A stretch of DNA of 64,000 nucleotides, from NCBI RefSeq assembly GCF_946404925.1, contig NZ_CAMJFM010000006.1, positions 40,713 to 104,712 on the forward strand, given 5' to 3'. This document shows, piece by piece, positions 1 through 8,744 of the stretch. Under the pieces are notes generated by a model that was not told the origin of the DNA, did not search any database, and saw nothing but the letters and a program-made list of their open reading frames with translations. The translations under genes and the position numbers were made by a program. This stretch comes from an uncultured Prevotella sp. (GTDB lineage Bacteria; Bacteroidota; Bacteroidia; Bacteroidales; Bacteroidaceae). Positions within the stretch are counted from its first letter, which is position 1; every line of letters starts with the position of its first letter.

Positions 1-265
1 TAGTGAGAATACTATTATAAGGATCAGTGTCGTTGTTGCCACGCTCACGCTCGTACATAAGGGCGATGTCGATAAGCGTCATAAGCGCTATCGTATGTTC
101 ACCCTTTTTACCCTTATATGCCTGTGAATAGGCATTATAACGGTCGGTAATGAGTTTGGCTGCCTTACGATAGAATTCCTCGTCGGAACGCTTGATGGTT
201 ACTTCGATTTCTTCGTCGTAGACGTGCAACCTGATATGTAGTTTCTCGTTATTCACTTCTGTCAT
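1..265 (-). CDS. zapA: cell division protein ZapA, 3' part outside window
   Basis: The reading frame starts with ATG at 263-265 and runs off the left edge after 88 codons without a stop. The start reads MTEVNNEKLHIRLHVYDEEI and continues into the typical ZapA pattern: a beta-hairpin head, then a helix with the segment ALMTLIDIALMYERER. ZapA proteins are about 95-105 aa, so only some ten residues are missing. ZapA binds FtsZ and promotes bundling at the division ring. The coiled-coil gene just upstream (280-576) ends 14 nt before this start, as expected of a two-gene operon. Confidence 0.85.
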   Translation of the reverse strand, partial: MTEVNNEKLHIRLHVYDEEIEVTIKRSDEEFYRKAAKLITDRYNAYSQAYKGKKGEHTIALMTLIDIALMYERERGNNDTDPYNSILT

Positions 266-279
266 TGTGGGCACCTCGT

Positions 280-576
280 TTATTGTTCGTCGCTCAGAAT
301 GGCGATGCATTTGTTCACGTTCCGTATCATCTTCTGTACGCGGGCTTTCGCGCCTTCCAAATCTCCATCGGTGATTTGCATCATTTTCGCCATTTTCAGT
401 GAATTGTAATCATTGTCCGCCTGAGTCAGCTTGGCCTGCAGGTCGCTAATCTCCTGCTTACCCTTTTCAATTTGCGCGCGGAGCTCTGAATTCTCCTGTT
501 TCAACTGCTTGAAATGGAGAATCATCTGCCGTACACGCGTTTCGAACGCCAATATTGCCTCCTCGTTTGAACTCAT
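280..576 (-). CDS. coiled-coil protein, ZapB-like position upstream of zapA
   Basis: This 98-residue protein is predicted almost entirely helical. Heptad-rich sequence covers roughly residues 15-60 (HFKQLKQENSELRAQIEKGK and onwards), followed by a charged C-terminal helix. There is no signal peptide or membrane segment. It lies directly upstream of zapA and is probably co-transcribed from a -7 box TAACTTTG (minus strand, 596-603), 20 nt before the start codon. Small coiled-coil genes before zapA are common in Bacteroidota and are presumed to be division factors like ZapB. That role is inferred from position and coiled-coil content only. Confidence 0.7.
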   Translation of the reverse strand: MSSNEEAILAFETRVRQMILHFKQLKQENSELRAQIEKGKQEISDLQAKLTQADNDYNSLKMAKMMQITDGDLEGAKARVQKMIRNVNKCIAILSDEQ

Positions 577-660
577 GATATAACTATTTGGTGTACAAAG
601 TTATATAAATTATCTATTAAAGAATAGCCTTATAGCTATATTTTAAGATATTTTAAACTT

Positions 661-1281
661 TTACTTCTCGTCTTGAGCAGGCTTGGGTTCTTTCTTTGCC
701 AGCATAACTACCTTATAAACAAAGTCGGTAACCCATTTCTGAGAAAAACCAAGACGGCGATTATATTCACGTACGGCTACAATACTCTTCAGTACTGCAG
801 GGTCGGTAAAGTCGTTCTTATTGAAGATGTCGTTTACGGTTTTCTCGGTCATTGTATAGATGGCCTTCTTCATGAATCCAGGCAGACGGAGTTTGAACTT
901 CATCAGATTGCCTGTCAGCATCATGATATCCTGTGTGAAGCCCTGGAACTGCAGCAGATATGTCTGTGCATCCTGAACTTTCTTACAACGCTTACGCAAA
1001 CTGGCATCGATTTCCTTGAAGAAATCATCCTCCATACCATACATGCTCTTCAGCATGTTCTTACAGCGACTGCGTTCGCCTACACCAAGTTTATTGTTTA
1101 CTGTTGCAACCTTCAGTGTGGTTTTAAATACACGCAGGTCGGGTAGGGCTGCCAGATTTGTAATACCAAGATCTGCCGCCATAGCAGCTTGGAAATATAC
1201 GCGGATAAGAGTCATGAAATCCTCCATGCCGCCCACCTTCTGTTCGTCCTTATTTCCAAATAATTTATTCCAAAATCCCAT
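661..1281 (-). CDS. conserved hypothetical protein, 206 aa
   Basis: I do not recognise the family. The protein starts MGFWNKLFGNKDEQK, is mainly helical and basic, and ends in a charged KKEPKPAQDEK tail. There is no signal peptide and no clear membrane span. A -7 box TAACTTTG on the minus strand (1313-1320) lies 31 nt upstream, back to back with the rfbA promoter box, so it is probably transcribed on its own. Codon use and composition look native. A cytoplasmic role is likely; function unknown. Confidence 0.7.
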   Translation of the reverse strand: MGFWNKLFGNKDEQKVGGMEDFMTLIRVYFQAAMAADLGITNLAALPDLRVFKTTLKVATVNNKLGVGERSRCKNMLKSMYGMEDDFFKEIDASLRKRCKKVQDAQTYLLQFQGFTQDIMMLTGNLMKFKLRLPGFMKKAIYTMTEKTVNDIFNKNDFTDPAVLKSIVAVREYNRRLGFSQKWVTDFVYKVVMLAKKEPKPAQDEK

Positions 1282-1394
1282 AATTCCTTATTAAAAGTTT
1301 ATAAATCGCCTGCAAAGTTAGTAAATTTTTTGCAATTATCGCTTAATTCGTACTTTTTTCTTATCTTTGCACCAAATTTAAAATTATAGTAATT

Positions 1395-2267
1395 ATGAAA
1401 GGAATAGTTTTAGCAGGTGGTTCTGGGACACGTCTTTACCCAATCACTAAGGGAATCAGCAAGCAGTTGATCCCCATTTTCGATAAACCCATGATCTATT
1501 ATCCTGTCTCAGCATTGATGTTGGCTGGCATTCGTGAGATTCTTATTATTTCGACTCCACACGATTTGCCTGGATTTAAACGTCTGCTTGGCGATGGTTC
1601 TGATCTTGGTGTTCGTTTCGAGTATGCTGAGCAGCCTTCGCCCGATGGATTGGCACAGGCTTTTATTATTGGCGAGAAGTTTATTGGCGACGATTGCGCT
1701 TGCTTGGTACTTGGTGATAATATCTTCTATGGTTCTGGTTTTACAGGCCTGCTTAAAGAGAGTGTTGAGAATGCTGAGAAGCATGGTCTGGCTACAGTGT
1801 TCGGATACTATGTAAACGATCCTGAGCGCTATGGCGTTGCTGAGTTTGATGCTGATGGAAACTGCCTTAGCATCGAAGAGAAACCAGCTAACCCCAAGTC
1901 GAATTATGCAGTTGTTGGATTGTATTTCTATCCAAACAGCGTGGTTGATATCGCTAAGCATATCAAACCATCTGCTCGTGGCGAACTTGAAATCACCACT
2001 GTCAATCAGGAGTATCTGGCACAGAAGAAGCTGAAGGTACAGACACTGCAGCGTGGTTTCGCTTGGCTTGATACAGGTACTCACGATTCTCTCTCGGAGG
2101 CTTCTACATTCATCGAAGTTATCGAGAAACGCCAGGGATTAAAGGTGGCTTGTCTTGAGGAAATCGCATTCAAACGCGGTTGGATCAGCAAAGAGAAACT
2201 CGAGGAGGTTGCCAAACCGATGGCGAAGAATGATTATGGAAAGTATCTTCTGAGTCTGATTAAATAA
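1395..2267 (+). CDS. rfbA: glucose-1-phosphate thymidylyltransferase RfbA
   Basis: Makes dTDP-glucose from glucose-1-phosphate and dTTP, the first step towards dTDP-L-rhamnose for surface polysaccharide. The nucleotide-binding signature [11 protein letters not shown] is at residues 8-18, followed by [15 protein letters not shown], the LGDNIFYG metal site near residue 110 and the EEKP motif near residue 160. Length 290 aa is normal for the family. A -7 box TATCTTTG (1362-1369) stands 25 nt before the ATG. rfbD is 9 kb away; rfbB and rfbC are not in the window, so the rhamnose pathway genes are dispersed. A bidirectional terminator follows the stop. Confidence 0.97.
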   Translation: MKGIVLAGGSGTRLYPITKGISKQLIPIFDKPMIYYPVSALMLAGIREILIISTPHDLPGFKRLLGDGSDLGVRFEYAEQPSPDGLAQAFIIGEKFIGDDCACLVLGDNIFYGSGFTGLLKESVENAEKHGLATVFGYYVNDPERYGVAEFDADGNCLSIEEKPANPKSNYAVVGLYFYPNSVVDIAKHIKPSARGELEITTVNQEYLAQKKLKVQTLQRGFAWLDTGTHDSLSEASTFIEVIEKRQGLKVACLEEIAFKRGWISKEKLEEVAKPMAKNDYGKYLLSLIK

Positions 2268-2275
2268 AAAAAAAG

Positions 2276-2297
2276 AATCCCGCAAATTGCGGGATTT
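2276..2297. terminator. bidirectional intrinsic terminator
   Basis: A 10-bp perfect stem (AATCCCGCAA at 2276-2285, TTGCGGGATT at 2287-2296) with an A-run on the left and T-rich sequence on the right lies between the convergent ends of rfbA and the kinase fusion gene. It can stop transcription from both sides. Confidence 0.85.
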
Positions 2298-2302
2298 CTT
2301 AT

Positions 2303-4240
2303 TTATAGTGGTTTAGCAAAATTCTGTATGGTGTTTGATAGTGCGTTGGGGTTACCCATGTCGAACATCTTTCCACGCAATCTTACGCCTACCATGCCAC
2401 TGCGCTTGCGAACAGCCTCGAGTGCTGATGTAAGCTCGATTTCTGTAACGTGGTCTCCATCAATCTCTTTCTGCATAATGTCCTCATGCAGTTGAGCGAA
2501 TACTTCGGGCGTAAGCACATACTGGCCGAAAACACTATAATATTCCTTGTCGCCCTTCTTGTTGCGAACAGCCAGATACTCCTCGGCATAGCTTGCTTTG
2601 GGCTTTTCAACCATCGATGTTACATTAAGGATCGTGTTATCCTTATCCTCCCACACACCATGCAGAATGCCATAACGGCTCACCTCGGCTAGTGGAATAG
2701 AATGTATGCTGACCATCAATCGGTTGTAACGCTCGTAGTCCTCAATCATCTGCAGAGCACATGGCTTGTTGGTGTCGCTGCGATATAATGTGTCGCCTAA
2801 CAGCAGCAAGACAGGTTCGTTTCCAACAAACTGGGCAGCCTGATATACTGCATGTCCGAATCCACGCTTTTCGCGCTGATATACATAGTGCAAACGCTTA
2901 CCTATATCTAATATATGGTTCTCGTACTCCTGAGCCTCTGGATTCAGCTTGCGCAGATGTTCGTCGGATAATGGATGCTCAAAGAAGTCAGAATACTGAT
3001 TACGCTCCTCTTCCGAACCCAATACCAAACAGATCTCTTCGATACCACTATTGATAAGCTCTTCCAGCAGTATCAGTATTACTGGGCGAACCATGCCATC
3101 TGGACATGGAATGGGGAAGAAATCCTTCTTGATGATGCGGGTGGCTGGGTACAATCGTGTTCCGAATCCAGCTACAGGTACGATGGCTTTACGTACGGTG
3201 TGAACTGGCTTCAATGTCAGCGTATAGGCTTTCATTCCCTGCGAGTTCAAGTAGTCGGCCACTTTCTGCTGCGATTCTTCATCGCGAGCCAGGAACTGTA
3301 CAGAGCCGTCGCCATGCGAACCTACACCTTTTCCGCCCCAAACCAATGGCTGAATAACAGGATCCTTTAATACAGCATGGAGTTTAGGCGACCAGAGTGC
3401 CGATGACATGGGAGCTACCTTGGCATCGAAGTTTGCTTCGGCCTCGGTCATCAGTTTTCCAAGGTTTTCTACATCGCCACTGGCCATGTATTTAATAGCT
3501 CGCTCCACTATCTCTATGTTATCTTCGCCCAGCGCCTCGTGTTCTGCTCTTTCAGCATCGCTGTTGGGGAATGGGTATGCTTTGTTCAGGTCCGACAGAA
3601 TCTTGATAGTATCCTTCTCTGCGCATAAGTCAGCAAACACCCAGTGTAGTGGTTTCTTAACGTTCAGCGAGCGCACCTCAATCTCATCACCATCAAATGT
3701 CATGAGGTTTGGCTTTACACCGAATGCGCAAGCCTGGTCGAGGCGTCCGCAACGGCTACTGGTGCGCAACTCACCCAGATATGCGATATTCATCTCGCCA
3801 AGGGTGTTAAGGTTGAGATTATACAGCTGATTGAATGCGCGAGCCACCAGCACACAGATGGCTGCTGATGATGACAGACCGCTCTTCATGGGCAGGGTCA
3901 TGTCGGTGATGCGAATACGCACGCCACCCACCTTATACCACTCAAGCATATACGATGCCACACCTGCGCAATAGCAGAAGAACGATCCGCTTTTAGCGAT
4001 ACGCTTCAGTTCTATTTCGTCCATTCTGCAGCTGAAATCCTGCCAAACACTTTCTATCTCGCCAGCACTGCTGTAGAGTTCAAATATGCTCGATTTCTCA
4101 ACTTCTGCATAAATTCCCTGTTCAATACCTGTAACAATGGCAGCTCCGGGTTTGATGTCGGCGTTCATTGTTCGATAGTGGCCGGCCCAGTCAGTATGTT
4201 CGCCAAAAAGACATAGGCGACCTGGTACAAATAGCTTCAT
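2303..4240 (-). CDS. bifunctional GHMP sugar kinase / GalU-like nucleotidyltransferase
   Basis: A fusion of two sugar-activation enzymes. Residues 1 to about 340 are a GHMP kinase: a galactokinase-like start GRLCLFGEHTDWAGH (7-21), the phosphate-binding motif PMKSGLSSSAA (about 117-127) and a C-terminal glycine motif GGKGVGSHGDG. From about residue 345 a GalU/UTP-glucose-1-phosphate uridylyltransferase-type domain begins, with the signature VPVAGFGTRLYPATR and LLLGDTLYR further on. The architecture implies sugar, then sugar-1-phosphate, then NDP-sugar in one polypeptide, like Fkp (fucokinase/GDP-fucose pyrophosphorylase), but with the domain order reversed and at 645 aa rather than about 950 aa. 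Substrate unknown; galactose, arabinose or a uronic acid are all possible. Confidence 0.85.
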   Translation of the reverse strand: MKLFVPGRLCLFGEHTDWAGHYRTMNADIKPGAAIVTGIEQGIYAEVEKSSIFELYSSAGEIESVWQDFSCRMDEIELKRIAKSGSFFCYCAGVASYMLEWYKVGGVRIRITDMTLPMKSGLSSSAAICVLVARAFNQLYNLNLNTLGEMNIAYLGELRTSSRCGRLDQACAFGVKPNLMTFDGDEIEVRSLNVKKPLHWVFADLCAEKDTIKILSDLNKAYPFPNSDAERAEHEALGEDNIEIVERAIKYMASGDVENLGKLMTEAEANFDAKVAPMSSALWSPKLHAVLKDPVIQPLVWGGKGVGSHGDGSVQFLARDEESQQKVADYLNSQGMKAYTLTLKPVHTVRKAIVPVAGFGTRLYPATRIIKKDFFPIPCPDGMVRPVILILLEELINSGIEEICLVLGSEEERNQYSDFFEHPLSDEHLRKLNPEAQEYENHILDIGKRLHYVYQREKRGFGHAVYQAAQFVGNEPVLLLLGDTLYRSDTNKPCALQMIEDYERYNRLMVSIHSIPLAEVSRYGILHGVWEDKDNTILNVTSMVEKPKASYAEEYLAVRNKKGDKEYYSVFGQYVLTPEVFAQLHEDIMQKEIDGDHVTEIELTSALEAVRKRSGMVGVRLRGKMFDMGNPNALSNTIQNFAKPL

Positions 4241-4317
4241 ATTTTTCCTTTTTTAGGTTATAATTTAGTGCAAAAGTAACAAAAAAAATACAGATAGTAA
4301 ACTTTTTGGTGATTTTT

Positions 4318-4349
4318 TTTGGTGATTTGGATAAAATTATCTATTTTTG
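4318..4349 (+). promoter_or_regulatory. Bacteroidota promoter of the ECF sigma gene
   Basis: TTTG at 4318-4321, a 20-nt spacer, then TATTTTTG at 4342-4349. This matches the Bacteroidota -33/-7 consensus (TTTG, N19-21, TAnnTTTG) and lies 73 nt before the sigma factor start. Confidence 0.75.
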
Positions 4350-4422
4350 CCCCAGATTATTAACAATTTAAAAATTATTGCCTATCGAAACAAGCTCTAC
4401 TCAATTTTAAATTTTTGAGAAA

Positions 4423-5019
4423 ATGAGTACAATTAAAAGTATGTCCGACGAGCAGTTGGCACTTGCTTACATTGATGGCAATAACAAAGCATTCGACGAG
4501 TTACTTTCGCGTAATCAGGACAAGATTTTCACGTACATTATGTGTGTCGTGAAGAACGAAGACCTGGCTAACGATCTTTTTCAGGATACCTTCCTGAAGG
4601 TGATTACTAAGCTTCAGAATCATCAGTATTCGGATACTGGTAAGTTCTATTTTTGGTTAACCCGTATAGCTCACAACATTATTATGGACTACTATCGCAG
4701 TCTTAAGAACGACAAGGTGGTTGATGTTGCTGGCGAGAACGATCTCAGTAGAATCAAGTCGGCTGAAGTACTTGGTGATAATCGCGAAACAGAAATCACC
4801 AAGGATCAGACGAATAAGGACCTGGTGTTCTTGATGGACCTTCTGCCAGAACAGCAGCGCAGCGTGGTTTATATGCGATACTTCCAGGATCTCTCGTTCA
4901 AGGAGATTGCTGAAGAAACTAACGTCAGTATAAATACGTCATTAGGACGTATGCGCTACGCCCTAATGAATATGCGAAAGTTGTCGCGTCAGTACGATAT
5001 TAATCTTGGTTTGGAGTAA
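4423..5019 (+). CDS. ECF-type RNA polymerase sigma factor
   Basis: A 198-aa sigma-70 family protein with only regions 2 and 4. Region 2 covers about residues 20-90 (LLSRNQDKIFTYIMCVVKNE, then LANDLFQDTFLKV and FWLTRIAHNIIMDYYR). Region 4 covers about 140-190 (LLPEQQRSVVYMRYFQDLSF, then KEIAEETNVSINTSLGRMRYA, a helix-turn-helix). No anti-sigma gene lies next to it: the downstream neighbour rpe is convergent and the upstream neighbour divergent, so it may be controlled by a distant partner or by transcription alone. It has its own consensus promoter. Regulon unknown. Confidence 0.92.
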   Translation: MSTIKSMSDEQLALAYIDGNNKAFDELLSRNQDKIFTYIMCVVKNEDLANDLFQDTFLKVITKLQNHQYSDTGKFYFWLTRIAHNIIMDYYRSLKNDKVVDVAGENDLSRIKSAEVLGDNRETEITKDQTNKDLVFLMDLLPEQQRSVVYMRYFQDLSFKEIAEETNVSINTSLGRMRYALMNMRKLSRQYDINLGLE

Positions 5020-5021
5020 GC

Positions 5022-5669
5022 TTACAGTGCTCTGAGCGAGCGTATTACTCCTTCGGGATCTTTTGCTCCGAATACGTAGCTGCCACTCACAAGCACGTCA
5101 ACTCCGGCTTCTACCAGTCGTGGAGCTGTCTCACCCTGTACTCCGCCATCTACTTCGATAAGTGTCTTGCAGCCTTTCTCGTTTATCATCTGGCGCAGAC
5201 GCTTCACTTTGTCGATGGTGTTCTCAATAAACTTCTGACCTCCAAAGCCTGGGTTTACACTCATCAGCAGTACCATCTCCACATCGCCTATGATGTCTTC
5301 AAGCACGCTTACTGGTGTTGATGGGTTCAGTGTTACACCGGCTTTCATGCCAGCCTGATGAATCTCCTGTATGGTGCGATGCAGGTGTACGCATGCCTCG
5401 TAGTGTACATTCATCATCATAGCACCAAGCTTGGCGGTCTGTGCTATGTAGCGCTCGGGGTGCTCAATCATATAGTGCACATCCAGAGGCTTTGTGCAAG
5501 CCTTGGCCACAGCTTCGAGCACTGGGAATCCGAATGAAATGTTTGGGACGAACGATCCGTCCATTACGTCGAGGTGAAGCCAGTCGGCCTCACTGTGATT
5601 AATCATGTTGATGTCGCGATCGAGATGCAAGAAGTCGGCGGCGAGCAATGATGGTGATACTAATGCCAT
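5022..5669 (-). CDS. rpe: ribulose-phosphate 3-epimerase
   Basis: Interconverts ribulose-5-phosphate and xylulose-5-phosphate in the pentose phosphate pathway. A TIM barrel of 215 aa with SPSLLAADFLHL at the start, the metal/catalytic motif LHLDVMDGSFVPNISFG near residues 32-48, VNPGFGGQKF and IEVDGGV. All family motifs are intact. It ends 2 nt from the sigma factor stop, converging with it without an obvious terminator. A 45-aa ORF ends 10 nt upstream of its start and may be co-transcribed. Confidence 0.97.
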   Translation of the reverse strand: MALVSPSLLAADFLHLDRDINMINHSEADWLHLDVMDGSFVPNISFGFPVLEAVAKACTKPLDVHYMIEHPERYIAQTAKLGAMMMNVHYEACVHLHRTIQEIHQAGMKAGVTLNPSTPVSVLEDIIGDVEMVLLMSVNPGFGGQKFIENTIDKVKRLRQMINEKGCKTLIEVDGGVQGETAPRLVEAGVDVLVSGSYVFGAKDPEGVIRSLRAL

Positions 5670-5679
5670 AATCCTTAAG

Positions 5680-5817
5680 TTAGTTCAGGTTCGACTTTTC
5701 GCTGCAGTTACTACGATAGGTGTAAGCTACGAGTCGGATGATATCAAGCGTTTCCTTTCGTGGCTTGAATGTCTTCTCGCTTAACATGATGTCTTCTTCT
5801 TGAGTAAAAAGCTTCAT
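5680..5817 (-). CDS. 45-aa microprotein between fmt and rpe
   Basis: A short frame starting ATG at 5815-5817 and ending TAA at 5680-5682 (MKLFTQEEDIMLSEKTFKPR, then KETLDIIRLVAYTYRSN and a short tail). It fills most of the 196-nt gap between fmt and rpe on the same strand and has a native codon look (no rare runs). No signal peptide or membrane span. It probably belongs to the fmt-rpe transcription unit. I cannot assign a function; support is the tight fit between same-strand genes and a protein-like sequence. Confidence 0.55.
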   Translation of the reverse strand: MKLFTQEEDIMLSEKTFKPRKETLDIIRLVAYTYRSNCSEKSNLN

Positions 5818-5865
5818 AGGCAATCCGTTTTTTTGTTTATCCTATTATAGTAACGCAGTATTACC

Positions 5866-6840
5866 TTATTTTATTATATAGTTCTCAAAATTTTTAATAC
5901 CGTTCATGAAGTCGCGGCCGTTCATGCGTTTCTTTCCGGCCAGCTGCAGTTCTTCTATCATCAGCAACTCATCGGCGGTGCTGATGCATGGCTTGCGCTC
6001 GATGATGGCTGTTGAGCCTAATGCGCCGGCTTTCTGCGATGTACGCTTGGTTTTGAATATCTTCAGTACGGTTTCTTTTCCGTCGGGCGATACCAGCGTG
6101 GTCCATGCACCTGGATATGGTGACAGACCGCGAATGAAGTCGTACACCTTCTTGGCTGGCTGATTCCAGTTTATCTGGCATGTCTCCTTGAAAATCTTCG
6201 GTGCAGCGTGCAGTTCTTGTCCGGCAGTCATCAGGTTCTCCTGTGGAATGCTTTCGGGCTTTCCGTCGGCAGCGATGATGCGATCGAGTGTTTCCAAGCA
6301 GATTTCAGCACCCAGATGCATCAATCCGTCGTAAACGTATTCTATATCGGCCTCTTCGGGTATGTCGAATGGTTTTTGCATGATGATGCGGCCGGTATCG
6401 ATGTCGTGGTCTAAGAAGAATGTTGTTACGCCAGTCTGAGTCTCGCCGTGAATTACAGCCCAATTGATGGGGGCGGCACCGCGATACTGTGGTAGCAATG
6501 CTGCGTGGACATTAAAGGTGCCATATTCTGGCATGTCCCATACCACTTCGGGTAGCATGCGGAAAGCTACAACTACTTGCAGATTGGCATTGTAGCTGCG
6601 CAGTTGTTCTACAAACTCGGGGTCTTTCATCTTTACTGGCTGCAACACGGGCAGATTGTGCTCGAGTGCATATTTCTTGACCTCCGATGGCTGCATCTCC
6701 GTCTGATGTCGGCCCACGGGTTTGTCTGGCTGAGTTACTACAGCCACTACATTATAATTGTTCTCTACCAGCGCCTGCAGTGTAGGTACTGCAAACTCCG
6801 GAGTTCCCATAAATACTATACGTAAGTCTTTCTTTTCCAT
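5866..6840 (-). CDS. fmt: methionyl-tRNA formyltransferase
   Basis: Formylates initiator methionyl-tRNA with 10-formyl-THF. At 324 aa it has the full two-domain layout. The N-terminal formyltransferase domain has MGTPEFAVPTLQAL (11-24) and the folate/catalytic motif FNVHAALLPQYRGAAPINWA (Asn-x-His, near residues 108-127). The C-terminal tRNA-binding domain starts near residue 210. It begins 13 nt after the ClC channel stop, so the ClC-fmt-microprotein-rpe genes run in one direction and may share a transcript. Confidence 0.97.
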   Translation of the reverse strand: MEKKDLRIVFMGTPEFAVPTLQALVENNYNVVAVVTQPDKPVGRHQTEMQPSEVKKYALEHNLPVLQPVKMKDPEFVEQLRSYNANLQVVVAFRMLPEVVWDMPEYGTFNVHAALLPQYRGAAPINWAVIHGETQTGVTTFFLDHDIDTGRIIMQKPFDIPEEADIEYVYDGLMHLGAEICLETLDRIIAADGKPESIPQENLMTAGQELHAAPKIFKETCQINWNQPAKKVYDFIRGLSPYPGAWTTLVSPDGKETVLKIFKTKRTSQKAGALGSTAIIERKPCISTADELLMIEELQLAGKKRMNGRDFMNGIKNFENYIIK

Positions 6841-6853
6841 CTACTATTTTTTT

Positions 6854-8659
6854 TTAATCCTCTGACATGTCAGCTACCATTTTTCTATACATGGTGTAAA
6901 TGCGTTGGCGCGAGATGTAACCTTTCAGGCGGTTTTCGGTATCCAATACTGGAAGCCAGTTTGCGCCGGTACGGTCGAATGCTCGCATCACTTGTCGCAT
7001 AGGCATGCCGTCGTTCAGTATCGCCTTAGGATCTGTCATCAGCTGCGATGCCTTGAAGTGGTGATATAGCTCTATTCTGAATACCACGTTTCTAATCTTC
7101 AAAATGTCAATCTCGCCAAGCAGTTTTCCGCCGGCATCCAGCACTGGCAGCACGGTAGAGTGGCTTCGGCTGATTTTCTGAACAATCTGATATAGTTCCA
7201 TATCGGGGTCTACATTCAGATAGTCGCGCTCAATCACCGAGTCGAGGTTCATCAGCGTCAGCACAGCGTGGTCGGTGTGGTGAGTCAACAGTTTTCCTTG
7301 CTTGGCCAGTCGCGATCCGTATATGCTGTGAGGCTCGAAAATGCTGATGGTCATATAGGCACACACGCTTACAATCATCAGCGGCATAAACATCGAGTAT
7401 CCGCCTGTAAGCTCTGCTATCAGGAATATTCCGGTTAGTGGAGCATGCATCACGCCCGACATTACGCCTGCCATTCCCAGCAGCGCAAAGTTCTTTTCGG
7501 GTACAAATACACCTATCTCATTGATATTCCACAGGCGCGAGAACAGGAATCCTGTAAAACAGCCTATGAACAGCGATGGTGCGAATGTTCCACCGCAACC
7601 GCCTCCGCCGTTGGTGGCCGATGTGGCTACCACCTTGGTAAGCAGTACCATGGCGATATATGGCAGCAATAGTGACCCTTGGCCAGAGAACAGCGAGTTG
7701 TTAAGTATCTTGTCCCAATCGGCGTTTGTTTGTCCGTTAAGCAATAGGTTGATGCTGCTGTAACCCTCGCCATAGAGCGCAGGAAACAGGAAGATAAGCA
7801 AGCTAAGCATTGTTCCACCGATGGCAAGCTTTGTGTATGGCTTGTCCTTGAATTTTGCAAAGATGTCTTCGCAGAAACCCATCATACGGATAAAGTAGAG
7901 CGATACGAGTCCGCATGCTATTCCGAGACAGATGCAGGCTGGTATACGTTGAACTGACCACTCGCTGTCCAGATGGAATGTAAACAGGTTCGCATCGCCA
8001 CGGAATATGTAGGTGAATACAGTAGCCGTTACGCACGACACCAGGATTGGTAGCAACGACGACATGGTCATATCAATCATCAGCACCTCGAGCGTAAACA
8101 CCAGTCCGGCTATTGGGGCCTTAAAGATACCTGCTATGGCACCTGCAGCACCGCATCCTACCAGTGTCATCAGCATCTTTCGGTCGAGGTGGAACAACTG
8201 ACCGAGATTCGATCCGATGGCCGAACCTGTGAGCACGATAGGTGCCTCGGCTCCTACTGATCCTCCAAAGCCGATGGTGATGGCTGATGCTATCACGCTC
8301 GACCAGCAGTTGTGCGATTTCAGTCGCGACTTGTTCGACGAGATGGCGAATAGGATACGGGTGATACCGTGTGAGATGTTGTCTTTTACGATATAGCGAA
8401 CGAAGAGCGATGTAAGATAGATTCCCACTACGGGATATACCAGATACAGCCAGTTAGCGTGCGACTGCTCGAAGCTGCTGGTAAGCAACTGTACTATCTG
8501 GTTGATTATCCAGTGTAGCACAAAGGCTGCCACAGCGGCAAAGAATCCCACAAGCAGTGCGAGGATGATCATAAACATCCTCTCGCTTATGTGCTCCACT
8601 CGCCAGTCGTGCAAGCGTTTCAGCCACTCCGGTCTTCTATCTGTTACTGTTGTCTCCAT
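6854..8659 (-). CDS. ClC-family chloride channel/antiporter with CBS pair
   Basis: An inner-membrane ClC protein of 601 aa. Visible signature segments: GSVGAEAPIV near residue 135 (anion-pore motif), FKAPIAGLVFTLEVL, GGGGCGGTFAPSLFIG and MSGVMHAPLTGIFLIAELT. About ten hydrophobic spans are followed by a cytosolic tail with two CBS repeats (about residues 465-600), which bind adenine nucleotides and tune gating in this family. I chose the ATG at 8657-8659 (METTVTDRRPEW). An upstream GTG at 8675-8677 lies inside the arm of a palindromic repeat and is unlikely to be used. Whether it is a channel or a Cl-/H+ exchanger cannot be read with confidence. Confidence 0.93.
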   Translation of the reverse strand: METTVTDRRPEWLKRLHDWRVEHISERMFMIILALLVGFFAAVAAFVLHWIINQIVQLLTSSFEQSHANWLYLVYPVVGIYLTSLFVRYIVKDNISHGITRILFAISSNKSRLKSHNCWSSVIASAITIGFGGSVGAEAPIVLTGSAIGSNLGQLFHLDRKMLMTLVGCGAAGAIAGIFKAPIAGLVFTLEVLMIDMTMSSLLPILVSCVTATVFTYIFRGDANLFTFHLDSEWSVQRIPACICLGIACGLVSLYFIRMMGFCEDIFAKFKDKPYTKLAIGGTMLSLLIFLFPALYGEGYSSINLLLNGQTNADWDKILNNSLFSGQGSLLLPYIAMVLLTKVVATSATNGGGGCGGTFAPSLFIGCFTGFLFSRLWNINEIGVFVPEKNFALLGMAGVMSGVMHAPLTGIFLIAELTGGYSMFMPLMIVSVCAYMTISIFEPHSIYGSRLAKQGKLLTHHTDHAVLTLMNLDSVIERDYLNVDPDMELYQIVQKISRSHSTVLPVLDAGGKLLGEIDILKIRNVVFRIELYHHFKASQLMTDPKAILNDGMPMRQVMRAFDRTGANWLPVLDTENRLKGYISRQRIYTMYRKMVADMSED

Positions 8660-8672
8660 TCTTTTTTTTCTT

Positions 8673-8737
8673 GGCACGAATTACGCGAATTTCACGAATT
8701 TATTATTATTTCGCGTTAATTCGTGTTAATCCGTGCC
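8673..8737. repeat. type A palindromic repeat
   Basis: Arms GGCACGAATTACGCGAATT (left) and GTTAATCCGTGCC (right) around a T/A-rich centre. It fills the gap between the Sua5/YrdC-type gene and the ClC gene, both on the minus strand, and touches the ClC leader. It belongs to a dispersed family with copies at 10964, 12283, 14746, 21354, 23250 and 56248. Confidence 0.85.
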
Positions 8738-8744
8738 TAATTTT

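Noticed and set aside
8675..8677. GTG start for the ClC channel
   Set aside because: The codon is part of the repeat arm; METTVTDRR at 8659 gives the normal family start. The same reasoning excludes GTG 63360-63362 for trpC.
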